The position numbers were made by a program, and so were the translations under genes. The notes under the pieces are model-generated. The model made no database searches. It saw only the letters and a program-made list of their open reading frames with translations, and was not told where the DNA came from. Below are positions 23,901-33,700 of a stretch of 64,000 bases of DNA, piece by piece; within the stretch, counting starts at the first letter, position 1, and each line of letters starts with the position of its first letter. Source of the stretch: Ancylostoma caninum (lineage: Eukaryota; Nematoda; Chromadorea; Rhabditida; Ancylostomatidae); NCBI GenBank assembly GCA_037903475.1, contig JBAJFG010000232.1, positions 1,364,001 through 1,428,000 on the forward strand, in the 5' to 3' direction.

Positions 23901-26900
23901 GTGTTCAAAACTCCAACGAACTGGAAAGTTGGACTACCTAAAGAAGCAAAACCCCATGTAAGTACTCCGGTTTGTGGTAGTGCTCTACGTTTTGCCATCA
24001 TCTCAGGTATAGCAAGCTGCGCAATAAATCGCATCTGAATAGTTAAATTCAAAATCTTGGATGAACACTCTCTTCATTTTTTTTTGTCCAACGCAGCCAG
24101 AATATGGACAACGGGCAGAAGAGATCTAAAGAGCCAAAATTGGTCGTGCTGGACAGAATACCACCAGTTAGCTCAACTTATGTACTGTTATACTCCTTTT
24201 AGAACAGTGGTGTCGAGTTGAAGCTAAGTGTCCAAGAGCGTTTTAACGTCGATCTTTCATGGTCATTGCACTTCGTCAACAAAACACTATCCAAGAAGCT
24301 GAAGTCGGTCGGAGTTTCTGTTCACAGAAAGGTAATTGTTCATGAGTAAATGTGGATTTCAGTGAGAATGAATTGAAGGTTTCCATTCTGTGTTCGAAAA
24401 ACAGTAGGTCGTCAACTATGAAATCCATTGATGAATATTCACTGACGACTAAAGGAAGCACCTAGGGTAATTATGCCATCTCAGCTTTTGCTGTGATCCC
24501 AGGACTAGGACTGTAGTGAGGACGAAGTGGTCGCTTTTGTCAAACCCTATAGAGAACACGGTTTGGAGAAGATCACGGAGTTGTTTTGGTTTGGAATTGA
24601 AAGATGAGTGGATGAAAGCAGGTTTTGTTAAAGGAATAAGAACTGTTGAAGCGAAAATACCCTATTCCTTTCACGCCATAACCCTCACTATTGAAACATT
24701 AGAAGACATCTGATTCTTTACATCATGACAATTCGGATGCCTACGTTAGTGCAGCTTTCATAGGATTATTGGGACTATTGTTCAAGCTCTGGAAAACTCA
24801 AAATATCGTAAACGAAAACTATCCTGGGTGCCACCTATGAGTGTCCTAACGCACTCCTATACCCAAATATCGTCTTTTTTGGCATTACCTAATGCTAAGG
24901 AGGGAGAAAATAAGTGAGTTTTCCAGTGTAGGACATTCCAAGAAATTTGAGCTAAGTTCCTATGTTTCCTGCGGAAAAACTTCTCGACACTTATCTGGGC
25001 TTCAGTAAAGTATTATATAGGATGATGCAGTGGGGTTGGGATCTACTCCCCACGTCGTAGCACAGCCGCCCGCTTGCTGCGTCCACGGTGCCCTAGGAGG
25101 ATTCTCGATAAAATGGACAAAAACGCTGCACCGGCGCAACTTCTCTTTCTTCCCCTTTTTGGAGTAAGAGGATGAGCTAATGTAGAGAGGATTTATAAAC
25201 AAAATTCCATAAACATTTCTATGCAGCCTGGACATAGAGTGCAGCATAATCTTACCTCCGGTACCCCGCGTCACCCGGCTGGCCGGCAGTACCAGACAAG
25301 AACTGAAATAAGCCAGGTTCCTCTTTGCCGGATGCCATCCCTGAAGCCTTGGACGGCGGCCAATGACAGGCTTTAGGAGTGGTGCATGCAGGGGATAATG
25401 ATGAGAACTCCGTATGTAGATCTTCAGGTTTCCAACACATTTTAGATCCCTTCTTCGTCTCTATTGAACACTGTTCGAAACAACGTTCACCCCTATTCTT
25501 TTCTGGACATTCCGTAGGCTGGCTGTCATTTCGCCAATGAAGCATTCCACTTTACATTCTTGCCCAAGATGAATTGGCAAACTTTACCTTCTTCTTGCTC
25601 ATTGTATTTATTTCTTTCAATTTCTTCAAAACTTAATTCACACTAACGATTTAAAATGAGAAGTGATTTTACAGCAATATGAATTTTGAGATCTCAACTG
25701 TTTTCCATTTTTCTTCTCTTCCAAATCCTTCCTCCCTCAATTATACCCGTGCTTGTGAACGCCATTAACTTGTTAGATAGTTGAGCGATACAGTCTGTCC
25801 GAAATTGCCACATTTGAGGCAGTAACGAATTTCCCCATGTCTTAGGGGACCTGTCCACCCACGCAGGATACGGCGCGCGACCTCCACATAGTGGTGGGCA
25901 CGCACTCACACCGCAACAAATTCTCTGCAATATATGCAGTGAATGGTTATAAGCTTGGAAACACAAATGGCGATTTTTATTCAGACCTGAATGGTTTTGT
26001 TTTCCTCACATATCTACATTCGAAAAAATTGCCGTTTTAGCGTCCCTTTGGCAAATACAAATCGGCACTTTTGAAACAAGGTCAACTGGAAGGAAAAATT
26101 AGGGTCGGAGTGAGTTTTCTTACATTCTATTGTTTTTTTTTCACATTAAAAATAAAGCGACACGTTTCTTATTATCTTCTCCTATCTCCGCGCTAGCGCG
26201 ACCCTCATCCGTGCCTCATCCATGTCACATCGCAACCCTCATCTCTGTCATCCTCCGTCCGCTCGGGTCATCCTCATCCTCTTAACCGCATCATACCACC
26301 TCTTCCCTTTTATCCAGTCTTGCAATCACGGGTCATTCTGAGTTGTAAACAGATTTTGGTCGTAATGAGAAGTTAACATGTCCTCACATGACAAAAGTGG
26401 CCCAAAACACTTGTAAATCAAGGAGAACTTCAAAATTAGCCACACTTTCGTACACAACTCGACGCGCAGAACACGATGGTGTAGGTATTTTTGGTTTTTG
26501 ATGGCTGGTTCTCGTGGACAGATGCACACACACGTGAAGTGCCAATTAGTAGATAGTAATGTGATCGGATATTTGAAATAGATGAGTGGAATGAAATAAT
26601 TAGAAGACAACTAAACAGTAAAAAAAGAAGCAATACTCATGTAACTTCTCAACTCGCTTTCTAAATATACTAGATTCAGCTCAAAAAACATCCTCACGCA
26701 TAATCTTGTTAAAGCTGGAGTAGACTGGTAATAGGAAATGTCGACCTAGCTTAAGTTCTGGGTATATGTAGACACGGTAACTTTGAATGTGATATAATAG
26801 ATGAAATGCAATTTCAGCTTTCACCATCATACACTTTCGATCTTGGATGCTACTTTTACTCCTTGAATGCCACTTTTGTCGACGAAACGGATGCTTTCAG

Positions 26901-28518
26901 GAGAACCGATGAAATATGCTATAATAGTAAGTCTTTAGCGTCGTCTAACTTCTCCACATATAGCAGGGCGCTGAGCCTGTGTCAGGAAGTGTACAGGGAA
27001 CTCCAAACGGACAAGGACAAGGAGCGGAATCGCGGTGCTGCTCTCTTGGCAGGGACGCAGGCTCTCCGCATGCTGGCTCTAGTCGTCTGCTTCTGCCAGC
27101 AACTGAGAACGCGAGTGCCACGCCGCGGTACCCGTTCTGTGCACATGACCGTTTGGAGTTCCCTGTATGTGTCTTTGAATCTGTCTGTGGTCATATACCT
27201 TTGAGGAAATTCTACTATTAGCCAGGAATAACTATTGTAAGATTATATAAAAGCGAAGAAACCGGTCTGATGTGGTATGGCGATGAACGGGAGTCGAGTG
27301 GAAGTGAGTACAAAGCAACGGGTGCACAAAATTGTGAGGAATACTTTGGCTGTGGTGGTGCGGGGACGCCACAAGTCTGCGAGCCTGATCCACTGCTGCA
27401 GGGGCGGCTCTCCGGTAACGGTTCTTCTGCGTGAGAGGTACATCGACGCTGGGAACGGTGATGGGGAGTGTGACAGCATCAGGGCTCTGAAGGGAGAGCG
27501 CTGGCGTCCAAAATGGTGTTAGGATGGGCCTAACGACGTGGGAACTGGGTGGAATCGGGTTAAGCTAGTTAAGAGTTCTATAGCTATGCCACCTTATTCC
27601 CTTTCACACTCTTGCTATTCTTTCAATTTCTGTCTGCAACAACCACTGCCCAATCTCTCATTGTGTAACCGAGCAGACACTTACCACTTGAAGTATCATT
27701 ACAACGAGAAAAACATGTACTATAGGGTATTCAGAATAGAGTGAATATTGGTGCATTCAAAGATTGAACGTCAGCTGCGTGATTGTGCACTGCCAATCAT
27801 GCTCGTTATTGATTGAAAATGGTCGCATCTCAGTTTATGATTACCCTCAGTATTCCCTTCCGGTCAGTGACGGACGCAGAAAGTGGGCGGTAGGAGCGTG
27901 GGGGTGGACGCAGGGAAAAAGTGGAATATCCGCATCTTTGGGGACCCCGATGGAGAACGAGAATAATAAAATATTATTTATAATGTTAAATAATTGATAA
28001 ATATTATTCAAAAATAATAACGAAAACGAATAACCGAAAATACACGAAGACAAGTTTTATTTTTTTTTATTTGTAAAGAGTTGCAGAAAACGACTGAAAA
28101 AGCATTACAGCGCCAAGCTGGAAGTAAGCTGCCTATGTTGGGTGCACTGGCATGTAAGAGATGCACTAGAGTTAAGCTGAAATGTAGAGCTTTATATTAT
28201 GAAAGAGTGACTCTCTATCTGTTTACATTAATTTCATTAATGGGCAGTAAAATATGCGAGTGAAAAAAATGCTGAAGAAGAATAAATTTCCAGTGTTTTC
28301 TCCAAGTTATTTACTCCTCTACGCTGTAATTGCTATCGTCGTCATCCTTACACTCCTTATTATTTGGATGGTGCAAAAAAGGACGACAGTGAGAATGATC
28401 CACTCTTCCCATCCTGTGTCTTTTGATATCTGATTCTAACTCTTTTTAGGAGAAATCGCTAGTTAAGAAGTCTGTACATGACAAGGACTCTGCAGGTTCA
28501 GCTTCCAAATCTCAGTAG
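8953..28518 (+). CDS. FN3-like single-pass membrane protein, gene B (full-length paralogue of gene A)
   Basis: Proposed exons: 8953-9228 (signal-like core GLLILLVVSVV), 9280-9427, 10048-10139, 10611-10735 (possibly from 10535), 10803-10887, 15395-15531, 20632-20740, 20857-20966, 22269-22437, 23836-23957, 24101-24181, 24203-24331, 26041-26109, 26818-26926, 28294-28388 and 28450-28518. Splice phases agree from exon 6 (15395) to the stop; a segment is probably missing between 10887 and 15395. The conceptual protein is about 640 residues. It has an N-terminal Cys-containing region, repeated FN3-like modules (PPMEPRSIKSTVNSNGSRVV; PPPTNVHLTF; CFSIEAYGPQSPW), a last module with Cys pairs (DLGCYFYSL), one membrane helix (YLLLYAVIAIVVILTLLII) and a short basic/Ser tail. 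No ATG is in frame in exon 1 (TAG at 8950), so the first exon is unresolved. Family unknown to me; a type I receptor-like surface protein is inferred. Confidence 0.7.
9695..9908. mobile_element. hAT-type MITE, 214 bp
   Basis: Long terminal inverted repeats carry a poly-G/poly-C block (GGAGTTGGGGG...) and TATAAGTCGATAATATGACC against its complement. The flanks are GAGTTATG at 9687-9694 and GAGTTGTG at 9909-9916, an 8-bp duplication with one mismatch as expected for hAT. It sits in an intron of gene B. Confidence 0.65.
11080..11341. mobile_element. TA-flanked MITE, about 262 bp, GC-rich
   Basis: Inverted termini share TTGGCCCAT...CTCGAGAAGGACG (11098-11126 against about 11301-11329). Outer ends CAGTGGA and TCCACTTG abut TA. 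The centre is GC-rich. It lies in the intron after exon 5 of gene B and is probably a Tc1-type derivative. Confidence 0.5.
12215..14939. mobile_element. TTAA-flanked (piggyBac-like) 2.7-kb element with large internal inverted repeats
   Basis: The left end reads TTAA then AGGCAGCACTCACG, and the right end reads CGTGAGTGCTGCCT then TTAA. Inside, 12366-12795 is repeated almost exactly in inverted orientation at 14195-14627, around a unique core of about 1.4 kb. Each inverted copy holds a 16-bp-stem hairpin (GGTGTGAATATCCGCG, 12381-12427; copy 14567-14613 with one change). Its poly-Arg/Ala open frames exist in both arms and are repeat artefacts. No transposase was seen. The whole lies within the 4.5-kb intron of gene B. 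Confidence 0.6.
16415..16454. other. Perfect 15-bp hairpin
   Basis: GGCTGCCATAGCGGC at 16415-16429 pairs exactly with 16440-16454 across a 10-nt loop. It lies in the intron of gene B between 15531 and 20632. It could be a MITE core or a small-RNA precursor. Nothing around it decides which. Confidence 0.5.
17033..17100 (-). repeat. tRNA-like (SINE or tRNA pseudogene) sequence
   Basis: The minus strand carries a perfect B-box-like GTTCAAATCC (17038-17047) and an A-box-like CAGCTCAACCG (17083-17093) at tRNA spacing. The acceptor and T stems do not close well, so a decayed tRNA-derived SINE is likelier than a working tRNA gene. Confidence 0.35.
17535..19457 (+). repeat. 59-bp tandem array, about 32 units
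   Basis: The unit reads GGTGCGCCGGCGTCCAAAAG, then TGGGGAAACGCCTGGAGTCG, then GGTCCAACGGTGTGATAAG. Several units are truncated (18365-18390, 18875-18905), as expected from unequal exchange or slippage. The apparent 654-residue minus-strand protein and its alternative-frame partners come from the stop-free 59-bp period and are not genes. Confidence 0.92.
19539..19896. mobile_element. 358-bp MITE nested in Helitron-like element 2
   Basis: Perfect 22-bp terminal inverted repeats begin GAGTATCCCCAGACTTCG and are flanked by TAA on both sides. Element 1 carries the uninterrupted target (CTACCTAAATCACC in the same orientation), which proves insertion. The internal 40-bp palindrome around 19830-19868 is built on GGCGATCGC and GACGACAGCC. 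A TAA duplication suggests a PIF/Harbinger-type MITE. Confidence 0.8.
21000..21146. mobile_element. Decayed Tc1/mariner terminal fragments
   Basis: 21100-21146 resembles the terminal repeat of the 6776-8376 element (CAACGAATTTTTACC...GTAAAATTTTGAA, CACAGTA end). 21001-21030 resembles the end of the 42837-43726 element (GGGTTGTAGCATTAGCTTCC against GGTTGTAACATAAGTTTCC). Both are short and diverged. Confidence 0.45.
22990..23480. repeat. Diverged tandem-like repeat with GATTTTATTGATTTTTC motif
   Basis: The motif TCGATTTTATTGATTTTTC recurs at spacings of roughly 110-150 bp, followed each time by CAGGGATCGGTGGGGAC-like text and AATACGCCGAACACGA-like text. The same family appears at 44140-44450 and, more weakly, inside the MITE at 55503-56096. 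A run of ten G is at about 22970. Confidence 0.5.
25252..25545 (-). CDS. Candidate Cys-rich exon on the antisense strand (unrecognised)
   Basis: There is an open frame of 97 codons with six Cys in the first three quarters (motifs ECPEKNRGERCFEQCS, ACTTPKACHWPP). It ends at a strong donor (CCGGAG|GTAAGATT). Codon use looks protein-like, but I find neither a partner exon nor a clear acceptor. It lies antisense in the gene B intron between 24331 and 26041. It could be an exon of a nested gene or transposon-derived. Confidence 0.3.
   Translation of the reverse strand: MLHWRNDSQPTECPEKNRGERCFEQCSIETKKGSKMCWKPEDLHTEFSSLSPACTTPKACHWPPSKASGMASGKEEPGLFQFLSGTAGQPGDAGYRR
26200..26556 (-). mobile_element. 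Helitron-like 5' fragment
   Basis: On the minus strand this matches the 5' part of the elements at 32.6 and 49.9 kb. It starts at TAATTGGCAC...GTGTGTGTG, contains CACGAGAACCAGCCATC, and ends with a TATA-like GGATAAAAGGGAAGAGG and GACATGGATGA. There is no 59-bp array and no 3' hairpin, so the copy is truncated. Confidence 0.55.
27243..27740 (+). mobile_element. Degenerate Helitron-like fragment
   Basis: It starts with a TATA-like TTATATAAAAGCGAAG. It carries one recognisable 59-bp-like unit near 27500-27560 (GCTGGCGTCCAAAATGG...GGAATCGGGTT). Its tail resembles the tail of element 2 (CACTTGAAGTATCATTACAACGA against CACTTGAATTACCACAACAACCA). No terminal hairpin remains. It sits in the gene B intron before the transmembrane exon. 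Confidence 0.45.
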
Positions 28519-28599
28519 ATCACACATTCTCAGCAAATCAATCAGTACATCTAGGACAAAACTTAAAATGTACTTCCTTAAACTCTTGTGCAATTGATG

Positions 28600-28605
28600 A
28601 ATAAA
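28600..28605 (+). terminator. Polyadenylation signal for gene B
   Basis: AATAAA lies 82 bp past the gene B stop codon. Confidence 0.6.
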
Positions 28606-28989
28606 TTTCTGTGCATGTGTACGAGCTGTTCATTAGCTGCAAAGCACACAAGAACATGGCAAACATGAAGAGGCGAACAATTCAATTTATTAAGTTGTTC
28701 ATTGCACTCGGTGCAGTCCGTGAAGTACCATTAAAGAGTTAGGTCGAACAATTGAAAGCAATGCCAATATCAAAAAAATGTTTGGGCTTTAAGAGATAAA
28801 TGAACCTAGTATGTGTGGGACATCAGAAACATCCGTGTCCCCTGAAAGAACAGAGAAGAAGGATCAGACAAACCTTTGCAGGTAGGAAAACCATTAGGAT
28901 TGGAGAAACTCAAGATATCATTCCTATCACCTTGATCACCTTGTGTCCCGTCGATCTTCAGATGTGCGGAGCGGGCGCCAGCAATACTT

Positions 28990-29640
28990 TTATTTGTCTC
29001 TCTCGGGTGCCAGAGTCGTCCAATGGATTCTGTCCGTTCGAGGGATACGGAGAGCATCGCATCTATCTCTGAAGGACTTCGTGAAGGCGTCTGACCATGG
29101 TCTACCTGTTGCGCGCTTAACGTCCCGTGGAGTCCAGTCGCTGACGGCTCTTGTCCAACGGTTGTGACGTATCACGTGTCCGGCCCACCTGATCTTACTC
29201 AACTTGGCGTAAGCGGCAGTGTCCCTTATCATCGACTGTTCCAGGGTGGAATTCCGTATTCCTACCCTCACCTGCGTGAAGCTGCTTATTCCTAGCATCA
29301 CCCTCTCGATAGAGGGTTCGACGTCGCTGACCGCGTTTTCATCCTGCTTGCGCAGCGCCCAGGTTTCTGAGGCGTGGTCGAAGTAAGCCAATATCCGTTC
29401 CGCTTCGCAGATGGTTGGTGTTATAAGGATGATGTCGTCAGCGAAGCGAAAATGTCGCCGGCCATCAACTTGCACTCCCATGCAATCTCATTCTAGTCTT
29501 CGCACGACGTCCTCAAGACTGGCGCTGAATAGTTTTGACGACACGGTATCACCTTCCCCAACCCCTCTCTTGACGTCGATGATAGACTATCGAAGAGATC
29601 CGAATAGAAGTCGTAGATGACCTTCTCCAACAAAATTGTT
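28990..29640 (-). pseudogene. RTE-type non-LTR retrotransposon remnant (internally deleted)
   Basis: The minus-strand frame shows a reverse-transcriptase fragment: GEGDTVSSKLFSAS upstream, and HFRFADDIILI with the catalytic FADD box. It then jumps directly to the C-terminal region typical of worm RTE elements (ETWALRKQDE, KIRWAGHVIRHNRW, RATGRPWSDAF). Roughly the thumb region is missing. The 5' end, including the endonuclease, is absent. Dead copy. Confidence 0.75.
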
Positions 29641-30470
29641 GAATTTCGCCAATAAAATTGTAGTGACATGCAAAATAATGCTGATAATCGTGATCAGCTC
29701 CTGAAATTACCCCTCTGTGCAAAAGTCGGATGGATTTTAGGAGATGCTTAAGCTACCCTATACCCAATGATCGTCCCCCCGTGAGTGGTAGTATTAGTGA
29801 ATTATCAAGGTGTAGTAGCCGTGATTTTTGTTTTTTTTTTTCACTGAAACTTTGCATACGGGTCCACTTTAGCTGCTCTTCGCGAATTCTATATCCATCT
29901 TGGGCAACAACGCCTATTTTGTGGGGTTACGGGATGTGGATGCAGAAACTGTACGTTCCAATATACTTCACAGACAAGACAAGACACAGACAGTCTTTTT
30001 GCGCAGTAGTATTGAGCACTAATGGAGAACATAATTGAGATCAGCATGGTCAACTTCAGATTTTGAGGCTGATTCCATTTCGAAGTGCTGCAGACATCTG
30101 GTATCCTTCCCTTGTTGGATGCGTGCGTCATTCGCGCATCAGACACATGCATTCATTTGCGAGGGATTTCTCATGAAGATAGGTCTATACGTGTCATGTA
30201 TGTGTTGAGCAAAAATGCCGCACGGCCGCTATCAAATTACGTCACTCCTAATTGTAAGGCCCATGATATAATTCATAGCGGCACTATCGCGGTTAGGAAA
30301 ATGAATGGGAATCATGCAAAAAAATGGCAAAAGTTCGTATATCTTATCACTTAGTTTGCATGGAATTGCGTGCTGGCATAGGAGCAATAGTGGAAAGCTT
30401 GTGGTCAACCGTCAGAGCGAGAGCGTCGCTGTGTAATATGCCCTAGGCTTGAGATTTGGACTTTAGCTAT

Positions 30471-30601
30471 ATTTATAGTGCATCGGAGTCCGATCCGGTC
30501 GGACAAGAAAAGACACGTATAGACCTTGTCGGATAGGTACGGATAAGGATCGATACGTATTTTTCTTATCCGACTGGATCGAACTCCGATGCACTATAAA
30601 T
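30471..30601. mobile_element. Palindromic MITE, about 131 bp
   Basis: Imperfect inverted arms of about 50 bp start ATTTATAGTGCATCGGAGT and end in the complement. No target duplication could be fixed with confidence. It lies 140 bp upstream of the kinase start codon. Confidence 0.5.
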
Positions 30602-30741
30602 GTAGCTTTTGGCCCGCAACAAACTTATCAAGAGGTTTGTCACTCTTCCAGAATCATACCGTTATCAACTTTGCTGTTGCAAAGGGAGGAGTTTCATTTC
30701 TCGTTCAAACCTCATCGTGATCAGAAGGTTCACGTCGGAAA

Positions 30742-33700
30742 ATGAGTGCGGACGTCAGCGGTGATATGCCAAAGGAAAATGAAGACGCCATCAAGAGCAA
30801 GAAAGCCACTTATGAGGTAAGGTGTCTCTATAGAGAGTAACATATCAAGTGCACAGGAGTGAAGCTACTGAAAATGCATTCTGAACACTCCTCTTGGCAT
30901 GGAAGCGTAACACTCATGCTGTTCTTAAAGGCAGTGTCTCAGCTCATTGGCCGCATTCGAGATTCCCATCTCAGTCGAACATACGCTAGCTACTGAGCAC
31001 AAAGATGTACGCGATTTCGTAGAAACGTCGAAAACCCCATAAGTTACGGGGACCAGTGGACGAGAGGGTTCATTCCGCAGCAAGAGCTTGCTGAAGATGC
31101 GGCATGGTTTTTCAACACGGAAATGTTTCTTTGTTTGATAATAGCTGCTGTTGATACAGCCCATTCAACCGGCAGTCGATATTGGTGGAAGGATCATGGA
31201 CTGATACGCGGCCACTTTCAATCAATATCAAGCATGCTTGATAGTGCACAATCGCACCACTCACCTCCAGTCCGTGAATGCACCAGTACCGACTCCTTTC
31301 CGAATGCCCTATAGGTTCATTGTAACTCTGAACTTTCGTACCACGGTGGGCCCACCGTTATCCCATGGTTAATGTTCGGCACATCAACCATGGGCAAACA
31401 GTGGGGCCACCGCGGGCTATTCGTGGGGCCACCCTGGGCTAAACTGTGGGATTTCCGTGGAGAAATTGGGGCATTTCCAGGGATTTTCCAGGGTTTAATC
31501 GGGGTATTTCCGAGGGTTATTCAGGGCACTTCCAGGGGTTAATCGGGGTAATTCCACGAGTTAGGTGGGGGTCATCATGCACTTCCGCCCACGTTCTCAC
31601 CGTGTCCTAATCGCCTTTTTCTGGATAAACACCACATAACAGCATAGTGATTTATTTCCAACATATTGGCATCTAAAAAACAGTACAATCATGAGTGCAA
31701 CAGAACAACAATGTTTCGCGAGTGCAGCGAAACCAAGGACTTTGCATTTCCATGTGGCCTGAACAAGCCTTCTTCCTCGTGAAGAAGTCAGAAGAGATGT
31801 ACGATATTTGAGCATTCACGCGTGTCGTCTCAATTACTCCTCTTCTAACAGTTAGTTCCGATATGTGCCCACTGACTACGGCAAAGAATACCTAAAAGAG
31901 CTAGTACTGGAGTAAGCACTGAAACAAAATCCTCACTTCATCACGGAGAGTTCGCATCATACTTTTGCTACAATCGTTTACGCCGTGTGCCGTGCCGGAG
32001 TCTCAGACTTAGTAGAAGTCCAGAGGAACCCACCACAAGCGGGAGCGGAATCGGATGAATGGATTGGAATCAGGAAACACAATGAATGATGATGTTTTCA
32101 TCAAATACCTATGTCATTCTGCAAACACGCTCCCGCTGGGCAGGTCTTTAGATGAGGTAAAGGTGGGCGAATGGTGGACCTTTGGTGTTTAAAACGGGGA
32201 GTAATGCGGAATTGGGGTAGGTGGGATAACGGTGGGCAAATGGTGGCAAAAGGTGGGTTCAATTGTGGAAAAACGTGGGCTAACAGTGGGCAAAGGGTGG
32301 GCAAATGGAGGTTCCACCATGGGTTGTCCAAGCACGGTGGGCCCACCGTGGGGAAATGGTGGGTGCACCGTGAGAGTGATAACAACGGTGGGCTAACGGC
32401 GGGATAGGTGGGGAGGATACCATAATCGAGGGATAACCGGGGGATAACGGTGGGCCCACCGTCGGTTGGGGGTCCACCGTGGGCAAACGGTGGGCCCACC
32501 GTCGGTTGGGGGTCCACCGTGGGATAACGGTGGGCCCACCGTGGTACGAAAGTTCAGAGAATGTGCATCTAAGCTTCTCATCATCTTCTTTGCTAGCATC
32601 CTAGCAAGGAAACTCATCCGCTCCTGTATCTAATCATACTTCTTCTTAATTGGCAGTTCATGTGTGTGTGTGTGCACGAGAACCAGCCATCGAAAACGGA
32701 AAATACCTACCTACATCATTGTGTTCAGCGCATCGAGTTATGTACGAAAACGTGGTAAATTTTGATTTTTACCTTGATTTAAGGGTGTTTCGGGCCACTT
32801 TTGTCATGTTCAGACATGTTAATGGCCTGCAGTTGTTTTCACCACGGTCGGAATGAATGAGATAAGTTTATGATCACAGGACCGTATAAAAGCAAGGAGA
32901 AGGGTAGTACGCTTTTATAACGAGGACGATGAACCAGACGGGTGAGGAGTGACAAGGATGGGGACTGCAGCATAGAGTATGTTAGAGGTGGGCTAGCGGT
33001 TTGATCGGCGTCCAAAATAGGGGGAACGCCTGGAGGCGGGTCCAAAGGCGTGATAAGTGTGCGCCGGCGTCCGAAAGTGGGGAAACACCTGGAGTTGGGT
33101 CCAAAGGTGTGGTAAGGGTGCACTGGCGTCCGAAAGTGGGAAAACGCCTGGAGTCGGGTCCAACGGCGTGAAAAGGGTGCGCCTGCGTCCGAAAGTGGGG
33201 AAACGCCTGGAGTGGGGTCCAAAGGTGTGATAAGGGTGCGCCGGTTTCCGGAAGTGAGGAAACGCCTGGAGTCGGGTCCAACGGCGTGAAAAGGGTGCGC
33301 CTGCGTCCGAAAGTGGGGAAACGCCTGGAGTGGGGTCCAAAGGTGTGATAAGGGTGCGCCGGCGTTGAAAAGTGGGGAAATGCGTGGAGTTGGGTCCAAC
33401 AGCGTGATAAGGGTGCGCCGGCGTCCAAAAGTGGGAAAACGCGTGGAGTTGGGTCCAACGGCGTGATAAGGGTGCGTCGGCGTCCAAAAGCGGGGAAACG
33501 CGTGGAGTCCAAAGGTGTGATAAGGGTGCGCCGGTTTCCGGAAGTGAGGAAACGCCTGGAGTCGGGTCTAACGGCGTGACAAGTGTGCGCCGGCGTCCAA
33601 AACGGGAGGAACCTTTGGAGGCAGATTCCAACGATGAGATAAGGGTACACCGGTGTTCAGGTCCAATCCCAGTTTGCACTTACTCGGTCAATTTTTACTA

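Noticed and set aside
32101..32617. Proline-rich minus-strand proteins
   Set aside because: They arise from GTGGGC-rich repeats inside a TIR element; several frames are open at once.
142..33665. CRISPR array interpretation of the 59-bp repeats
   Set aside because: Repeats are head-to-tail without spacers, and the genome is eukaryotic.
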